Made by a program: the position numbers and the translations under genes. Positions 13,315-20,991 of a stretch of DNA of 22,225 bases are shown piece by piece. The notes below the pieces were generated by a model that was given only the letters and a program-made list of their open reading frames with translations, was not told where the DNA came from and made no database searches. Position 1 is the stretch's first letter, and each line of letters begins with the position of its first letter. This DNA comes from Thermoplasmata archaeon (GTDB lineage: Archaea > Thermoplasmatota > Thermoplasmata > Thermoplasmatales > Thermoplasmataceae), in assembly GCA_021806355.1 (NCBI GenBank), contig JAJZXT010000102.1, positions 1 through 22,225 on the forward strand, given 5' to 3'.

Positions 13315-14325
13315 ATGTCAGAAAAATGGATCACAAAGAAGAATGAGAATGGAGAGAGCAAGCACATAAGGATGGATTCAGCAAAGACTGTAAGGGAGAA
13401 AACTGTGGTGGCCACAAAAATGGGGCCAACGGTGGAAGAGCTTGAGAAGCAGGCCTGGGGAATCCTCGATGACCTGTCGAAAGTGAGCACAGTCGACCAG
13501 CTCTTGCTGGAATTGAGGAAGTATTCCGGCACCCTTGGGGATTACAGCGCATTCAATTCCATGCTCATAGGCCTGCAGGATCCCAAGGCAACCATTGTAA
13601 GGTCAAAGACAGAATGGGGATACTTCGGGAGGGAACTTAAGGAAGATGCGAAGTCCATGAACGTACTCTTTCCCATCGGCATCCCGCCAAAGGAAATGCC
13701 AGGGAAGATGAAGAAGTTCATAGAGGAAAAGAGGAATGAGGGCCTGGATGATGATGCCATAACGGAGCTTGTTGCGGAGAAACTAAGGCGTTCCGGAAAT
13801 GGATTTGCCCATTACTTCGGCACAGGGGATGTGTACGACATATCACAGACCAATGCGATTCCCGGGAAGGAAACTCCCATTGAGGATGTTGTTTCAGCCA
13901 GGGAGCTGTACAAAACCCTGAAGGGAATAGCACAGGAACACTATACCGTGGAGGAGGACATCATATTCAACGGGGCCAGGGGGTATACGGGCCACTCCGG
14001 AGAGGGCCAGAAGATCGTGGTGATGAAAATACCAGGGGAGGATGTGAACGTTCTCCATACTCTTATACATGAGATGTCACACGCAAGGCTGGAGCATCTT
14101 TACAGGGATGACCTCATGAGGGGCCAGGCAGAAAGCGAGGCTGAATTATCCACCTATCTTGTGGGATCCCATTTCGGGTTTGACTTCAAGGATGATTCTG
14201 CAGCATACATCAAGGCATGGCTTGACAGAACAACGAAAGACAAGGGCCTAGGAAAGGAGAACCTTGACAGGGTGATGAACAATGCAAGGTGGCTCATCCA
14301 GGAGATATCCAAGAGGATGTCGTAA
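13315..14325 (+). CDS. ArdC-like antirestriction protein with zinc metallopeptidase domain
   Basis: The product has 336 residues from ATG 13315, eight bases after GGAGGA. The N-terminus has the common phage/plasmid module KWITKKNENGESKHIRM. Residues 65-120 follow the ArdC N-terminal pattern (YSGTLGDYSAFNSMLIGLQDP, in two parts, then TEWGYFGRELKEDAKSMNVLFPI). The C-terminal part holds HEMSH at 252-256 and a downstream ESEAELSTYLVGSHFG, with the Glu cluster 273-277 offering the third zinc ligand. This is typical of ArdC/IrrE-type metallopeptidases. ArdC proteins protect incoming plasmids from host restriction. It starts a new transcription unit after the ATPase operon. Confidence 0.75.
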   Translation: MSEKWITKKNENGESKHIRMDSAKTVREKTVVATKMGPTVEELEKQAWGILDDLSKVSTVDQLLLELRKYSGTLGDYSAFNSMLIGLQDPKATIVRSKTEWGYFGRELKEDAKSMNVLFPIGIPPKEMPGKMKKFIEEKRNEGLDDDAITELVAEKLRRSGNGFAHYFGTGDVYDISQTNAIPGKETPIEDVVSARELYKTLKGIAQEHYTVEEDIIFNGARGYTGHSGEGQKIVVMKIPGEDVNVLHTLIHEMSHARLEHLYRDDLMRGQAESEAELSTYLVGSHFGFDFKDDSAAYIKAWLDRTTKDKGLGKENLDRVMNNARWLIQEISKRMS

Positions 14326-14627
14326 TGGCAGCTAAGAGGATAAGTGGAGGGAAGAGTAGCCCCCAATCCGGAAGAACTTCTTCCAGGAAGGTTCAGAAAA
14401 AGAAAGGGATATCCTACGGTTTCCATATCGGGCTGAAGGAAATGTTTGGAGGGGCCACCCTCTTATCACTCCTTGCAGCCTTTGAAGTATTCTCCATACC
14501 TGCTGCAAACGGGATTATAGATATATTTGGATTCACTAAAATTATGGCAGGGATAATATGGGTTGGAGTTGCTTTATTGAGCGGTGGGGCAGCATTATAC
14601 CTTCATGAAGAAGAAAAGGATAAATAG
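14325..14627 (+). CDS. Small two-span membrane protein with basic N-terminus
   Basis: The product has 100 residues from ATG 14325, which shares its first base with the TAA of the metallopeptidase gene. The upstream in-frame ATG at 14289 lies inside that gene and is less likely. The N-terminal 35 residues are Ser/Lys/Arg-rich (GGKSSPQSGRTSSRKVQKKK). They are followed by two hydrophobic segments (about 48-66 and 72-92) and a charged tail (LHEEEKDK). The function is unknown. It is probably co-expressed with the ArdC-like gene. Confidence 0.55.
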   Translation: MAAKRISGGKSSPQSGRTSSRKVQKKKGISYGFHIGLKEMFGGATLLSLLAAFEVFSIPAANGIIDIFGFTKIMAGIIWVGVALLSGGAALYLHEEEKDK

Positions 14628-14647
14628 AAAATTAGGATAGATGATAT

Positions 14648-14749
14648 ATGTACAGAAGAGAAAAAAGAAGCAACGTTAACTTAGCAATCTCCTATGTCAT
14701 GATGGGATCTGGATTGCTCTTATTGGCATACGCTTTCGGGCTTATCTAA
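14648..14749 (+). CDS. 33-residue single-span membrane peptide
   Basis: The frame starts with ATG 14648, 20 bases after the preceding gene, with AGGATAGATGATAT upstream as a modest ribosome binding site, and ends at TAA 14747-14749. The product begins MYRREKRSNVNLAISYVM and continues as one hydrophobic helix (GSGLLLLAYAFGLI), preceded by a positively charged N-terminus. A T-rich terminator-like run follows immediately, consistent with the end of the transcription unit. The role is unknown. Confidence 0.45.
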   Translation: MYRREKRSNVNLAISYVMMGSGLLLLAYAFGLI

Positions 14750-14761
14750 AAACACATCCAG

Positions 14762-14771
14762 TTTTATTTTT
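14762..14771 (+). terminator. T-rich archaeal-type terminator
   Basis: TTTTATTTTT (14762-14771) begins 13 bases after the stop of the 33-residue peptide gene. Archaeal transcription often ends at such T-runs without a hairpin. The next 150 bases are very AT-rich and hold no gene on this strand. The next gene is on the opposite strand and ends at 14925. Confidence 0.4.
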
Positions 14772-14924
14772 GTTACTGCAGTATCATATCCTACGCTCTT
14801 ATTCTATAAACGATCTCTACAATTTTTCAATTATTTCTTTTCTTATTATAATTTCCTTATTAATTTTAGTTACCGGGCGTTAGCAATTCTCTTAAATCCC
14901 AGTGTTAATATCCATCGAGAAAAA

Positions 14925-15410
14925 TTACCTATATCCTTTAATTATTTTTATCTCCCTTGGATAAAATCTGTGTCTTACTTCTAAAAGGAAAATATTTGAG
15001 ATGGCAGAAAAAATAGCCTGCAGAATTAACGTCAAAGAAAAGAGTTGGAGAAGGGTAAGGTAATAATAGGAGGCTATTGACAACGACAAAAGGATCTGAA
15101 GGTACTGGCATAGTTGTAAACTGTGCACTAGGTCGACGTATGAGTCCTTAATGGACTTATCCCGAAAATTTTGTGCATAAAGCATTCTTTCTTCCATAAA
15201 TGCCTTAACCCGTCGTATGGTTTCATCTGAATACTTGGTATTGGCTCCTTGAGGTGTCTGAGTTCCAGCTACTGCGTTATTATAATCCCGATCTGCCTTC
15301 TTTTGGAGATCCCTATAGAGCTTAACTGCAAGTGCGGTCCAACTAAGCGTAAAAAATGTTGGAATGACCCAATTCTGAAATACGAGGTATAACAAAAAGG
15401 AACCTATCAC
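14925..15410 (-). CDS. Hypothetical multi-span membrane protein
   Basis: The product has 161 residues on the reverse strand, starting with GTG at 15410. The frame stays open only about 13 codons further upstream and contains no better start, so the N-terminus is uncertain. A hydrophobic N-terminus (about 1-30, FLLYLVFQNWVIPTFF) is followed by a charged central domain (33-95, with KLYRDLQKKADRDY and RRVKAFMEERM). One long or two short hydrophobic segments (about 104-145) and a basic tail follow. It is convergent with the 14648 gene. No family is recognised. Confidence 0.45.
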   Translation of the reverse strand: MIGSFLLYLVFQNWVIPTFFTLSWTALAVKLYRDLQKKADRDYNNAVAGTQTPQGANTKYSDETIRRVKAFMEERMLYAQNFRDKSIKDSYVDLVHSLQLCQYLQILLSLSIASYYYLTLLQLFSLTLILQAIFSAISNIFLLEVRHRFYPREIKIIKGYR

Positions 15411-15546
15411 ACAGATGGAAACAATAAACCGAATAATAATAGTTGCTAATCAAGATGCATAAACTTGAATTCCGGGACTCTTTCACTCTTACCTCTTAAC
15501 AAGAAATCGGAACAGACCTTTTCTTTCAGCAGTGCTTGGTGTAAAT

Positions 15547-15653
15547 ACATGTCAAAACGTACATTTTGTCATGTCTTGGTTTGCATGGTATATAAATCAG
15601 TACAGAGATCTCTTCCGATATCCAACCATTAGGGAAAGAAAGCCTATATAAAC
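15547..15653 (+). promoter_or_regulatory. Promoter region of the recombinase gene with TATA boxes and an imperfect palindrome
   Basis: ACATGTCAAAA (15547-15557) and TTTTGTCATGT (15564-15574) form an imperfect inverted repeat (10 of 11 pairs) around a 6-bp spacer, a likely operator. TATATAAAT at 15589-15597 and TATATAAAC at 15645-15653 are TATA boxes. The second is centred about 25 bp before the ATG at 15673, so transcription should start at or next to the start codon and give a leaderless message. No ribosome binding site precedes the ATG, which agrees. The rest of the 15411-15672 gap shows no gene. Confidence 0.6.
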
Positions 15654-15672
15654 AATCACGAATTGTCATGTT

Positions 15673-16308
15673 ATGCCATTGCCTGTTCCCAGGAACATGA
15701 TGCTGCAATCCTCCAGGAAGGATCTTTCCATTGATTTTTTTTCAGATGGGCAAATTGAAGAAATCTTCCATGAGATCTCAAGGAAGATGGATGAGGATCC
15801 TAAAAGAATAGGATACCACCAGAGGTATTTTCTCCTGGCAAGATTTCTATTGAGGACAGGAGGGCGGATTGATGAGGTTCTCCAGATATCTCCAGCTGAT
15901 ATCAATCTGGCCACGAACACGGTCCGTATGATCACGCTGAAGCAGGGGAAGGACAAGCGTACGGGCCTTCCAAGGGAAAAATACAGGATCATTCCTATGC
16001 ATCCTGAGCTGAGGGACATATACATGCAATACCTTCTCGAGAACAGCATAAGGCAGGACTCCCACGATCTTCTGTTTCCAATGAAGAGGCAGGTTGTTGA
16101 TCTTTACTTGAAGAAAATTCAGAATGAGACTGGAATAAGGATCCATGCACACAAGTTCAGGCATACTTTTGCAGTCAAGGCCATAATGGATAATGTGCCA
16201 TTGAATATACTGCAGCAATGGTTAGGCCATTCATCTGTTTTTACAACATCGATATATACTCAGATAACGGGCATGGACACTTCAGAGTTTATGGGGAGAG
16301 TGAGATAA
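15673..16308 (+). CDS. Tyrosine recombinase / integrase, catalytic domain only
   Basis: The product has 211 residues, starting at ATG 15673 downstream of a leaderless-type TATA box. All catalytic residues are visible in order: Arg65 in LLRTGGRIDEVL, Lys90 in MITLKQGKDK, His160 and Arg163 in HAHKFRHTF, His186 in WLGHSS and the nucleophile Tyr195 in TSIYTQI. This is the XerC/D-like family that cuts and rejoins DNA through a 3'-phosphotyrosine. Archaeal XerA is about 280-300 residues. This copy has only a short N-terminal segment and seems to lack the separate core-binding domain. It most likely integrates and excises the element to its left. No attachment site or tRNA gene is visible nearby. 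Confidence 0.85.
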   Translation: MPLPVPRNMMLQSSRKDLSIDFFSDGQIEEIFHEISRKMDEDPKRIGYHQRYFLLARFLLRTGGRIDEVLQISPADINLATNTVRMITLKQGKDKRTGLPREKYRIIPMHPELRDIYMQYLLENSIRQDSHDLLFPMKRQVVDLYLKKIQNETGIRIHAHKFRHTFAVKAIMDNVPLNILQQWLGHSSVFTTSIYTQITGMDTSEFMGRVR

Positions 16309-16315
16309 TATTACT

Positions 16316-16984
16316 TTGATTCAAACAATTGCTGAAATTATAAGTGCTGTGGGAACACTCACTTTAGCAATCGCTGCTTACTATCAGATTTATCATACAG
16401 CACATAAAGAAGAAGCTATGAGACCAAGATTAATTATTTTTCCAGATTTCAATGGAGGGTATTCACATAGTCAGATAGGGTTCAATGTCTATAATATTGG
16501 AAAAACTGTGGCAAAAAACTGTAAGGTCGATTTAGAGATCATACGAAATGGGGATGGTGCAACAATAAGTAAAATCTCATGGAGCTGGAGTAAATATGAT
16601 ATGACAACTAACTTGTCGGGAGATTTCAATACGGAATTAATAAATACGGAGGGTTATAGAAGTAAAGACATTTATTCACATGAAAAAGCAAGTTTAACTT
16701 ATCTAACTGTGGAAACTCTCTATGGAAAGGGTATGAACTCTACTCAAAAAGTACCTAGGACTGACTTCGTTATTAAGGTTGTAATAATTTCAGAAAATAT
16801 GGCCACCCCGGGTATATATGTATTAAGTATAAACTGGACAGGAGACTACTTTGACACTATGACGGACCAAATTGATATAGCATTCGAAAAGAGAAAGATA
16901 CTTGAAAAAAAATTAGATAATGAGAAGATGAGTGAATTTAGGGATATATCACGGTCATACTTTTTAAGAAAGAGACGTTTTTAA
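16316..16984 (+). CDS. Hypothetical membrane-anchored protein with beta-rich domain
   Basis: The product has 222 residues starting at TTG 16316, eight bases after the recombinase stop. The ribosome binding site is weak, but the N-terminal hydrophobic helix (IAEIISAVGTLTLAIAAYY) argues for this start. The rest is a beta-rich domain with the phrase NVYNIGKTVAKNCKVDLEI, often seen in small single-span prokaryotic proteins of unknown role. A basic coiled tail (EKRKILEKKL...FLRKRRF) ends the protein. A shortened relative lies at 21418-21672, across the restriction-modification genes. Base composition is more AT-rich than in the element on the left. The function is unknown. Confidence 0.55.
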   Translation: MIQTIAEIISAVGTLTLAIAAYYQIYHTAHKEEAMRPRLIIFPDFNGGYSHSQIGFNVYNIGKTVAKNCKVDLEIIRNGDGATISKISWSWSKYDMTTNLSGDFNTELINTEGYRSKDIYSHEKASLTYLTVETLYGKGMNSTQKVPRTDFVIKVVIISENMATPGIYVLSINWTGDYFDTMTDQIDIAFEKRKILEKKLDNEKMSEFRDISRSYFLRKRRF

Positions 16985-17200
16985 AAACATTGCTATTAAA
17001 TATTACTTTAACTAAATTCCATCCTTAACTAAATTGTTTAGATTTTAAGATTGAGTCTAAATGGTTAGCATTGATTGAGCCTGATTAAACTATATGAATA
17101 AAATTTCTAATTAGATCATCTAAATATAGTCAAAAAATCAAGAATGTCTTAAAAGATTACTCAACGATGTGATTAACAACAGGTAAATCTAAGACGGTAT

Positions 17201-17677
17201 TTAAGAATGAGGAATTAACGTAGAGTAATCAATTGATTTACTATTTATAGACCATTTAGCAGCTTTCATTGTTCTCTCTCCTTTACTACCATATACGAAT
17301 AAATCTCTTCTATTTAGAACGTTATATATTTCAGATAAAACGCCCAATCCTTTTGAAGATATTAAGAATGATTCGATTGGATTTATGAGTTGAGTATATC
17401 CCCAGAGTTGACCAAGGTCTTTCAATGTAAGCATTGCATCTTTAACCTCTACAAATACTAACTCTATATTGTTCTTCTTTCTGAGAATCCCAAGAATATC
17501 TATCTTTATATTAAGCAAATATGCCTTGCTCAGGTTTATGCCATGCTCTCTCATCACATTTTCCAAAGTGTGCGTCGATGATTTATACGTTGTTTCTACG
17601 TCATAATTTGGATATTTTTCTTTCAGATGTTTGTTTAACCATACTTCGATGGAAGGATAAAGATCGATTTCACTCAA
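17201..17677 (-). CDS. PD-(D/E)XK nuclease, probable restriction endonuclease subunit
   Basis: The product has 158 residues, the last gene of the reverse-strand restriction-modification operon. It starts with TTG at 17677. The ribosome binding site GGTGA (17683-17687) overlaps the stop codon of the gene before it, giving good spacing and tight coupling. The nuclease signature is KIDILGIL with Asp60, then LVFVEVKD with Glu77 and Lys79, which is the D-x(n)-E-x-K metal site. Residues about 84-110 (LKDLGQLWGYTQLINP) form a helix like those in other such enzymes. It probably cuts the DNA that the two methyltransferases protect. Position and motif support this. Specificity is unknown. Confidence 0.65.
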   Translation of the reverse strand: MSEIDLYPSIEVWLNKHLKEKYPNYDVETTYKSSTHTLENVMREHGINLSKAYLLNIKIDILGILRKKNNIELVFVEVKDAMLTLKDLGQLWGYTQLINPIESFLISSKGLGVLSEIYNVLNRRDLFVYGSKGERTMKAAKWSINSKSIDYSTLIPHS

Positions 17678-17682
17678 TTAAT

Positions 17683-18591
17683 TCACCTTTTGTAACCCAA
17701 TTCTTCTGCGATTTGTGTCCAAGAATCATAATGTCTTCCTCTAATTTGTATTGGGATAAATGGATCATTCTCCATTGGATGGCTTGGCCTGGGACGTATC
17801 CTCAGATTTGTTTCCCAGTAGAATTTATGATGTACTTGCCTTATGTTGACCGCTTTCCTATGTTTTCCCTCATTCCAAACATTTATATTCTCACTCGCTA
17901 ATTCAGCTAGTCTACTTGCCTTGTGCTTTATTCTGAAACCAACGGGTTGGAACTCTTCTGCGTATATCTTTATTTGATGCTCTTTTTTCCAAAAATTATG
18001 ATTTCCCTGATTGTATTTAACAAGTTTTGAATCTCTAAAATTGGGATGTGCCCAATCAATGTTCTGTACAGGAATGTCAATCCGCTTAAGTAAGTTGGCC
18101 GTATCGACAACAAGCATCCAATTCTCTGGGATTTCAATGTAAACTCTGTTGCCCGATGGATCACCATATGCAGCATTGCTTGAACGAATGTGAGCGGTTA
18201 CATCTGCAATTCCCATTAGAAATTCTTTTACTAAATCGCTTGGATATAATAATACATCCTGTGGAATTCTCATATCCTTGTATGTTGCCATATTACCAAT
18301 AAGTTTGAGAATTTCAATAGTTACCATATCTGAATCATTTTTGGTAAAACTTAACTCGGTTTTATGATCAAGTGAATTGACATTTATTCTGGTTGATAGA
18401 AAAGGATCAAGTGTTTCTTTAATGTTTAAGACACTGGCCTGCACATAAACAGAGGCTTCTTTTCCATTAATCCTTAGGCTTTTATGTGGTAATTCTATTA
18501 TAAATTTTGTATTACCATCATTCTTTCTAACAATTTTTCCCTTTCCAACTATCATTCCTAAAAGATAACAGAATTTTGGATCTGGAAACAC
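17683..18591 (-). CDS. LAGLIDADG-like protein in the restriction-modification operon
   Basis: The product has 302 residues with a GTG start at 18591, directly after the TAG of the methyltransferase gene and with AGAGGGG a few bases upstream. Two segments resemble the paired LAGLIDADG helices: YLLGMIVGKGKI (about 9-20) and EFLMGIADVTAHI (about 122-134). In the first the acidic catalytic position is Lys, and in the second it is Thr, so homing-endonuclease cleavage is unlikely unless other residues act. A conserved-looking central part (RVYIEIPENW, DIPVQNIDWAHPNFRD) and a basic C-terminus with a possible DNA-binding helix (DSWTQIAEELG) follow. It may be the sequence-recognition subunit or the main restriction enzyme. 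Confidence 0.5.
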   Translation of the reverse strand: MFPDPKFCYLLGMIVGKGKIVRKNDGNTKFIIELPHKSLRINGKEASVYVQASVLNIKETLDPFLSTRINVNSLDHKTELSFTKNDSDMVTIEILKLIGNMATYKDMRIPQDVLLYPSDLVKEFLMGIADVTAHIRSSNAAYGDPSGNRVYIEIPENWMLVVDTANLLKRIDIPVQNIDWAHPNFRDSKLVKYNQGNHNFWKKEHQIKIYAEEFQPVGFRIKHKASRLAELASENINVWNEGKHRKAVNIRQVHHKFYWETNLRIRPRPSHPMENDPFIPIQIRGRHYDSWTQIAEELGYKR

Positions 18592-19404
18592 CTAATTCCC
18601 CTCTGTTTCTTTTTTTTGGAATATCAATATGTATTCGTGAACCTTGTTGACTACAAATGAGTATGGATAGCCTAAGGGCCTCATACTGTTATACTCCTTT
18701 TGCCTATCCCAAATAATAATGTCCTTAAATTTAAAGCCGATTTTTTCCATAAAATTAGAAATATCTGAGTGGAATGGAAAAAAATTTCCCCCTTTTCTAA
18801 TGTCCATTACTATAATTACACAATAACCGCCTTTCTTTAAGGCCGTGTGAACTTTTGAGAATACTAGAGATAATCTTTTAAGAAAAGTCTCATAATCTGA
18901 AATGTTACCCAAATCATCAAGGCTGTCGGAATAATTAGTGGTGTCCCTTCTGTCTGCAGTTCTCTTTCTGTTTAATACGTCCCAGTAAGGAGGTGACGTA
19001 ACACATAGATCTATGCTGCTCTCTTCAACAAAACTTTCAAGATACATTGAATCGCCATTGAATAGTTTTGTGGAGATTGAGGGATTGAAAAATCTTTCCA
19101 GTGTTAACATTTCAGTTCTTTTTTTTGCTTCCTCAAAAAACCTTTCTGAAAGTTCAACTCCGATTGAATTTCTACCTTCGACTATTGAAGCAATAATTGT
19201 AGAACCGGAACCCATGAATGGGTCCAATACTTGTGCTCCGGGATTGGTTAATATTTTAATCAGTCTCTGAGGAAGTTCTACGGGGTATGAGGCAGGGTTG
19301 GAAACATCACTGTCTATTGGTCCTTTTTTAATATCTCTCCATATACTGAATGAATACTTTAGCCAGTCACTTCCGCTCAGTGTGTTCAGTTTTTGCTTAG
19401 CCAT
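18592..19404 (-). CDS. DNA methyltransferase, N4-cytosine-type (TSPPYW)
   Basis: The product has 270 residues from ATG 19404 with GGTGA six bases upstream. Motif I, for S-adenosylmethionine binding, is DPFMGSGST (61-69). The catalytic motif IV is TSPPYW (136-141), a form more usual in N4-cytosine than in N6-adenine enzymes. The FSIWRDI...HPAxFP-like start (here NPASYPVELPQRLI) is typical of these families. It transfers a methyl group to an exocyclic amino group in its recognition site. It lies between the adenine methyltransferase gene and the LAGLIDADG-like gene, in one operon. The exact base and site cannot be read from sequence. Confidence 0.8.
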   Translation of the reverse strand: MAKQKLNTLSGSDWLKYSFSIWRDIKKGPIDSDVSNPASYPVELPQRLIKILTNPGAQVLDPFMGSGSTIIASIVEGRNSIGVELSERFFEEAKKRTEMLTLERFFNPSISTKLFNGDSMYLESFVEESSIDLCVTSPPYWDVLNRKRTADRRDTTNYSDSLDDLGNISDYETFLKRLSLVFSKVHTALKKGGYCVIIVMDIRKGGNFFPFHSDISNFMEKIGFKFKDIIIWDRQKEYNSMRPLGYPYSFVVNKVHEYILIFQKKETEGN

Positions 19405-19410
19405 CTAATT

Positions 19411-20991
19411 TCACCATATACTTTTCTTGGATAACGTCTTTCTCATTACTGCTTCAATCACTTTGCGTTGGTCATCTCTGATTTCGTATAAACTATAGAC
19501 TAATCTGTCAATATTTTCTAAATGTAATTTATAGTCCTTTGTTTCGCTATTACTAATATTTAATCCCAACTTGATTAGATCTGACGTTTCTTCCCTTTCG
19601 GGATCCCATATCAGCGGGAGTTGACGTAAATAATATCCATCCATATGCATTGTGAGCTTCGACCCAGAAAAAGTGAACTGTGATAGATAAAAATTCATCA
19701 ATTTTGAATTTAGTAGTGCAAAAACATATGCTAGTTGTTCCATATCTTCCATAAATATATTTGATACCGTCTCTGCTGTTGGAATCCCCTGCATGTCCAA
19801 ATAGGATATTAATCCAGATTCAGATGAATAAATGTTCTGGGAAACTATTTTAGGCTTGCGTAATTTTGATACTCTTGGTTGAGATGTGTTATAACTATCG
19901 GCAATTATAAGGCTCCTAAGTGACAGTTTAGATATGCATTTTCCACTGATAAAGGCATTGCTTGGTATATCTCCATTCGTTGGATATGGAATTGTTTTAA
20001 GACTGGTTTTGCCTAATGATACTCCTCTGAATACGCTTATTTTAGACATATCTATTAATTTAAGATGTTTTTCATTAATCTCTTTGATTATTAGATGTAC
20101 ATTATTGCTTTCCATTGTTGGTAGAGCCTTCATTGAAGTAAAATAAGCCTGCCTTACTCTGAAGGTGTTTTCAGATTGATACGGGGGCTGTATAGAAATG
20201 TTTGAGAATTCAATGGATGAATTCTTTCTTGGCTTCCTATTTTTAATAAACAGGATCATTTGCTCGCCCCTAACTCCTTTGAACTTTATGCCAATTTCAA
20301 CTATTTTAAGTACAGTGAAATTATTCAACAGGTAAGACCTGAATTCATTGTATCTACCAACATAAAGCAATGTCTTTGGTAATACAAATGCAAGAACGCC
20401 ATTTTTCCTTAGAATTTCTAGTCCCTTTAGTATAAAATAAATGGGTATATTTTTTGACTTCTTCGCAATATCAAGGTGATTTTTGTTACTTAAGGTAGGC
20501 AACTTATTTCGTTTGATATTTAGATTGAAAGGCGGGTTACCAATTATGAAATGGAATCCACCACTATAAATAATATTGATGAACTCATCATAATTTTCCA
20601 TCTTAATTGGAGATTCGAAGATAAAGTCATCATTAATGAAATGATTTAAAATTTCATTTTTCTGTAATTTGCCAGAAATTTTTAAAATGGTTTCAACAGT
20701 AAAATCAATTGCCTTTTTATCTATATCAACTCCGTATATTTTGTTTAGATTTACTGAAATATTACCAGGATTTCTGGAGTATAATGGTAAAATGAATGAT
20801 CCACATCCACAAGAAGGGTCAAGGACGTATGATTCTTGATTGATATCTAAGCTGTCCAAAATATATTCCACTATATGCCTATCAGTATAATACGCACCTA
20901 AAGCCTTTCTTTCAATGCCTAGAGTTAATGGAATTTTCTCAACGTTGTCAAAGTAATTTTTCGTTAATAAATCTTCAACAAAGTTATTCAT
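19411..20991 (-). CDS. N6-adenine DNA methyltransferase, gamma class
   Basis: The product has 526 residues from ATG 20991. Motif X is LGAYYTDRHIVEYIL (about 31-45), motif I is DPSCGCGSF (58-66), and motif IV is NPPF (152-155) within FIIGNPPFN. A long C-terminal half should hold the target recognition domain. This order and length match gamma-class N6-adenine methyltransferases of type II systems. The gene has no nuclease domain of its own, so cleavage must come from the downstream genes. A second methyltransferase of different chemistry in the same operon suggests an asymmetric recognition site with one enzyme per strand. Confidence 0.85.
   Translation of the reverse strand: MNNFVEDLLTKNYFDNVEKIPLTLGIERKALGAYYTDRHIVEYILDSLDINQESYVLDPSCGCGSFILPLYSRNPGNISVNLNKIYGVDIDKKAIDFTVETILKISGKLQKNEILNHFINDDFIFESPIKMENYDEFINIIYSGGFHFIIGNPPFNLNIKRNKLPTLSNKNHLDIAKKSKNIPIYFILKGLEILRKNGVLAFVLPKTLLYVGRYNEFRSYLLNNFTVLKIVEIGIKFKGVRGEQMILFIKNRKPRKNSSIEFSNISIQPPYQSENTFRVRQAYFTSMKALPTMESNNVHLIIKEINEKHLKLIDMSKISVFRGVSLGKTSLKTIPYPTNGDIPSNAFISGKCISKLSLRSLIIADSYNTSQPRVSKLRKPKIVSQNIYSSESGLISYLDMQGIPTAETVSNIFMEDMEQLAYVFALLNSKLMNFYLSQFTFSGSKLTMHMDGYYLRQLPLIWDPEREETSDLIKLGLNISNSETKDYKLHLENIDRLVYSLYEIRDDQRKVIEAVMRKTLSKKSIW

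Noticed and set aside
17008..17035. Direct repeat TTAACTAAATT, two copies 17 bp apart
   Set aside because: It is in very AT-rich DNA between convergent genes, where such short repeats are expected by chance.
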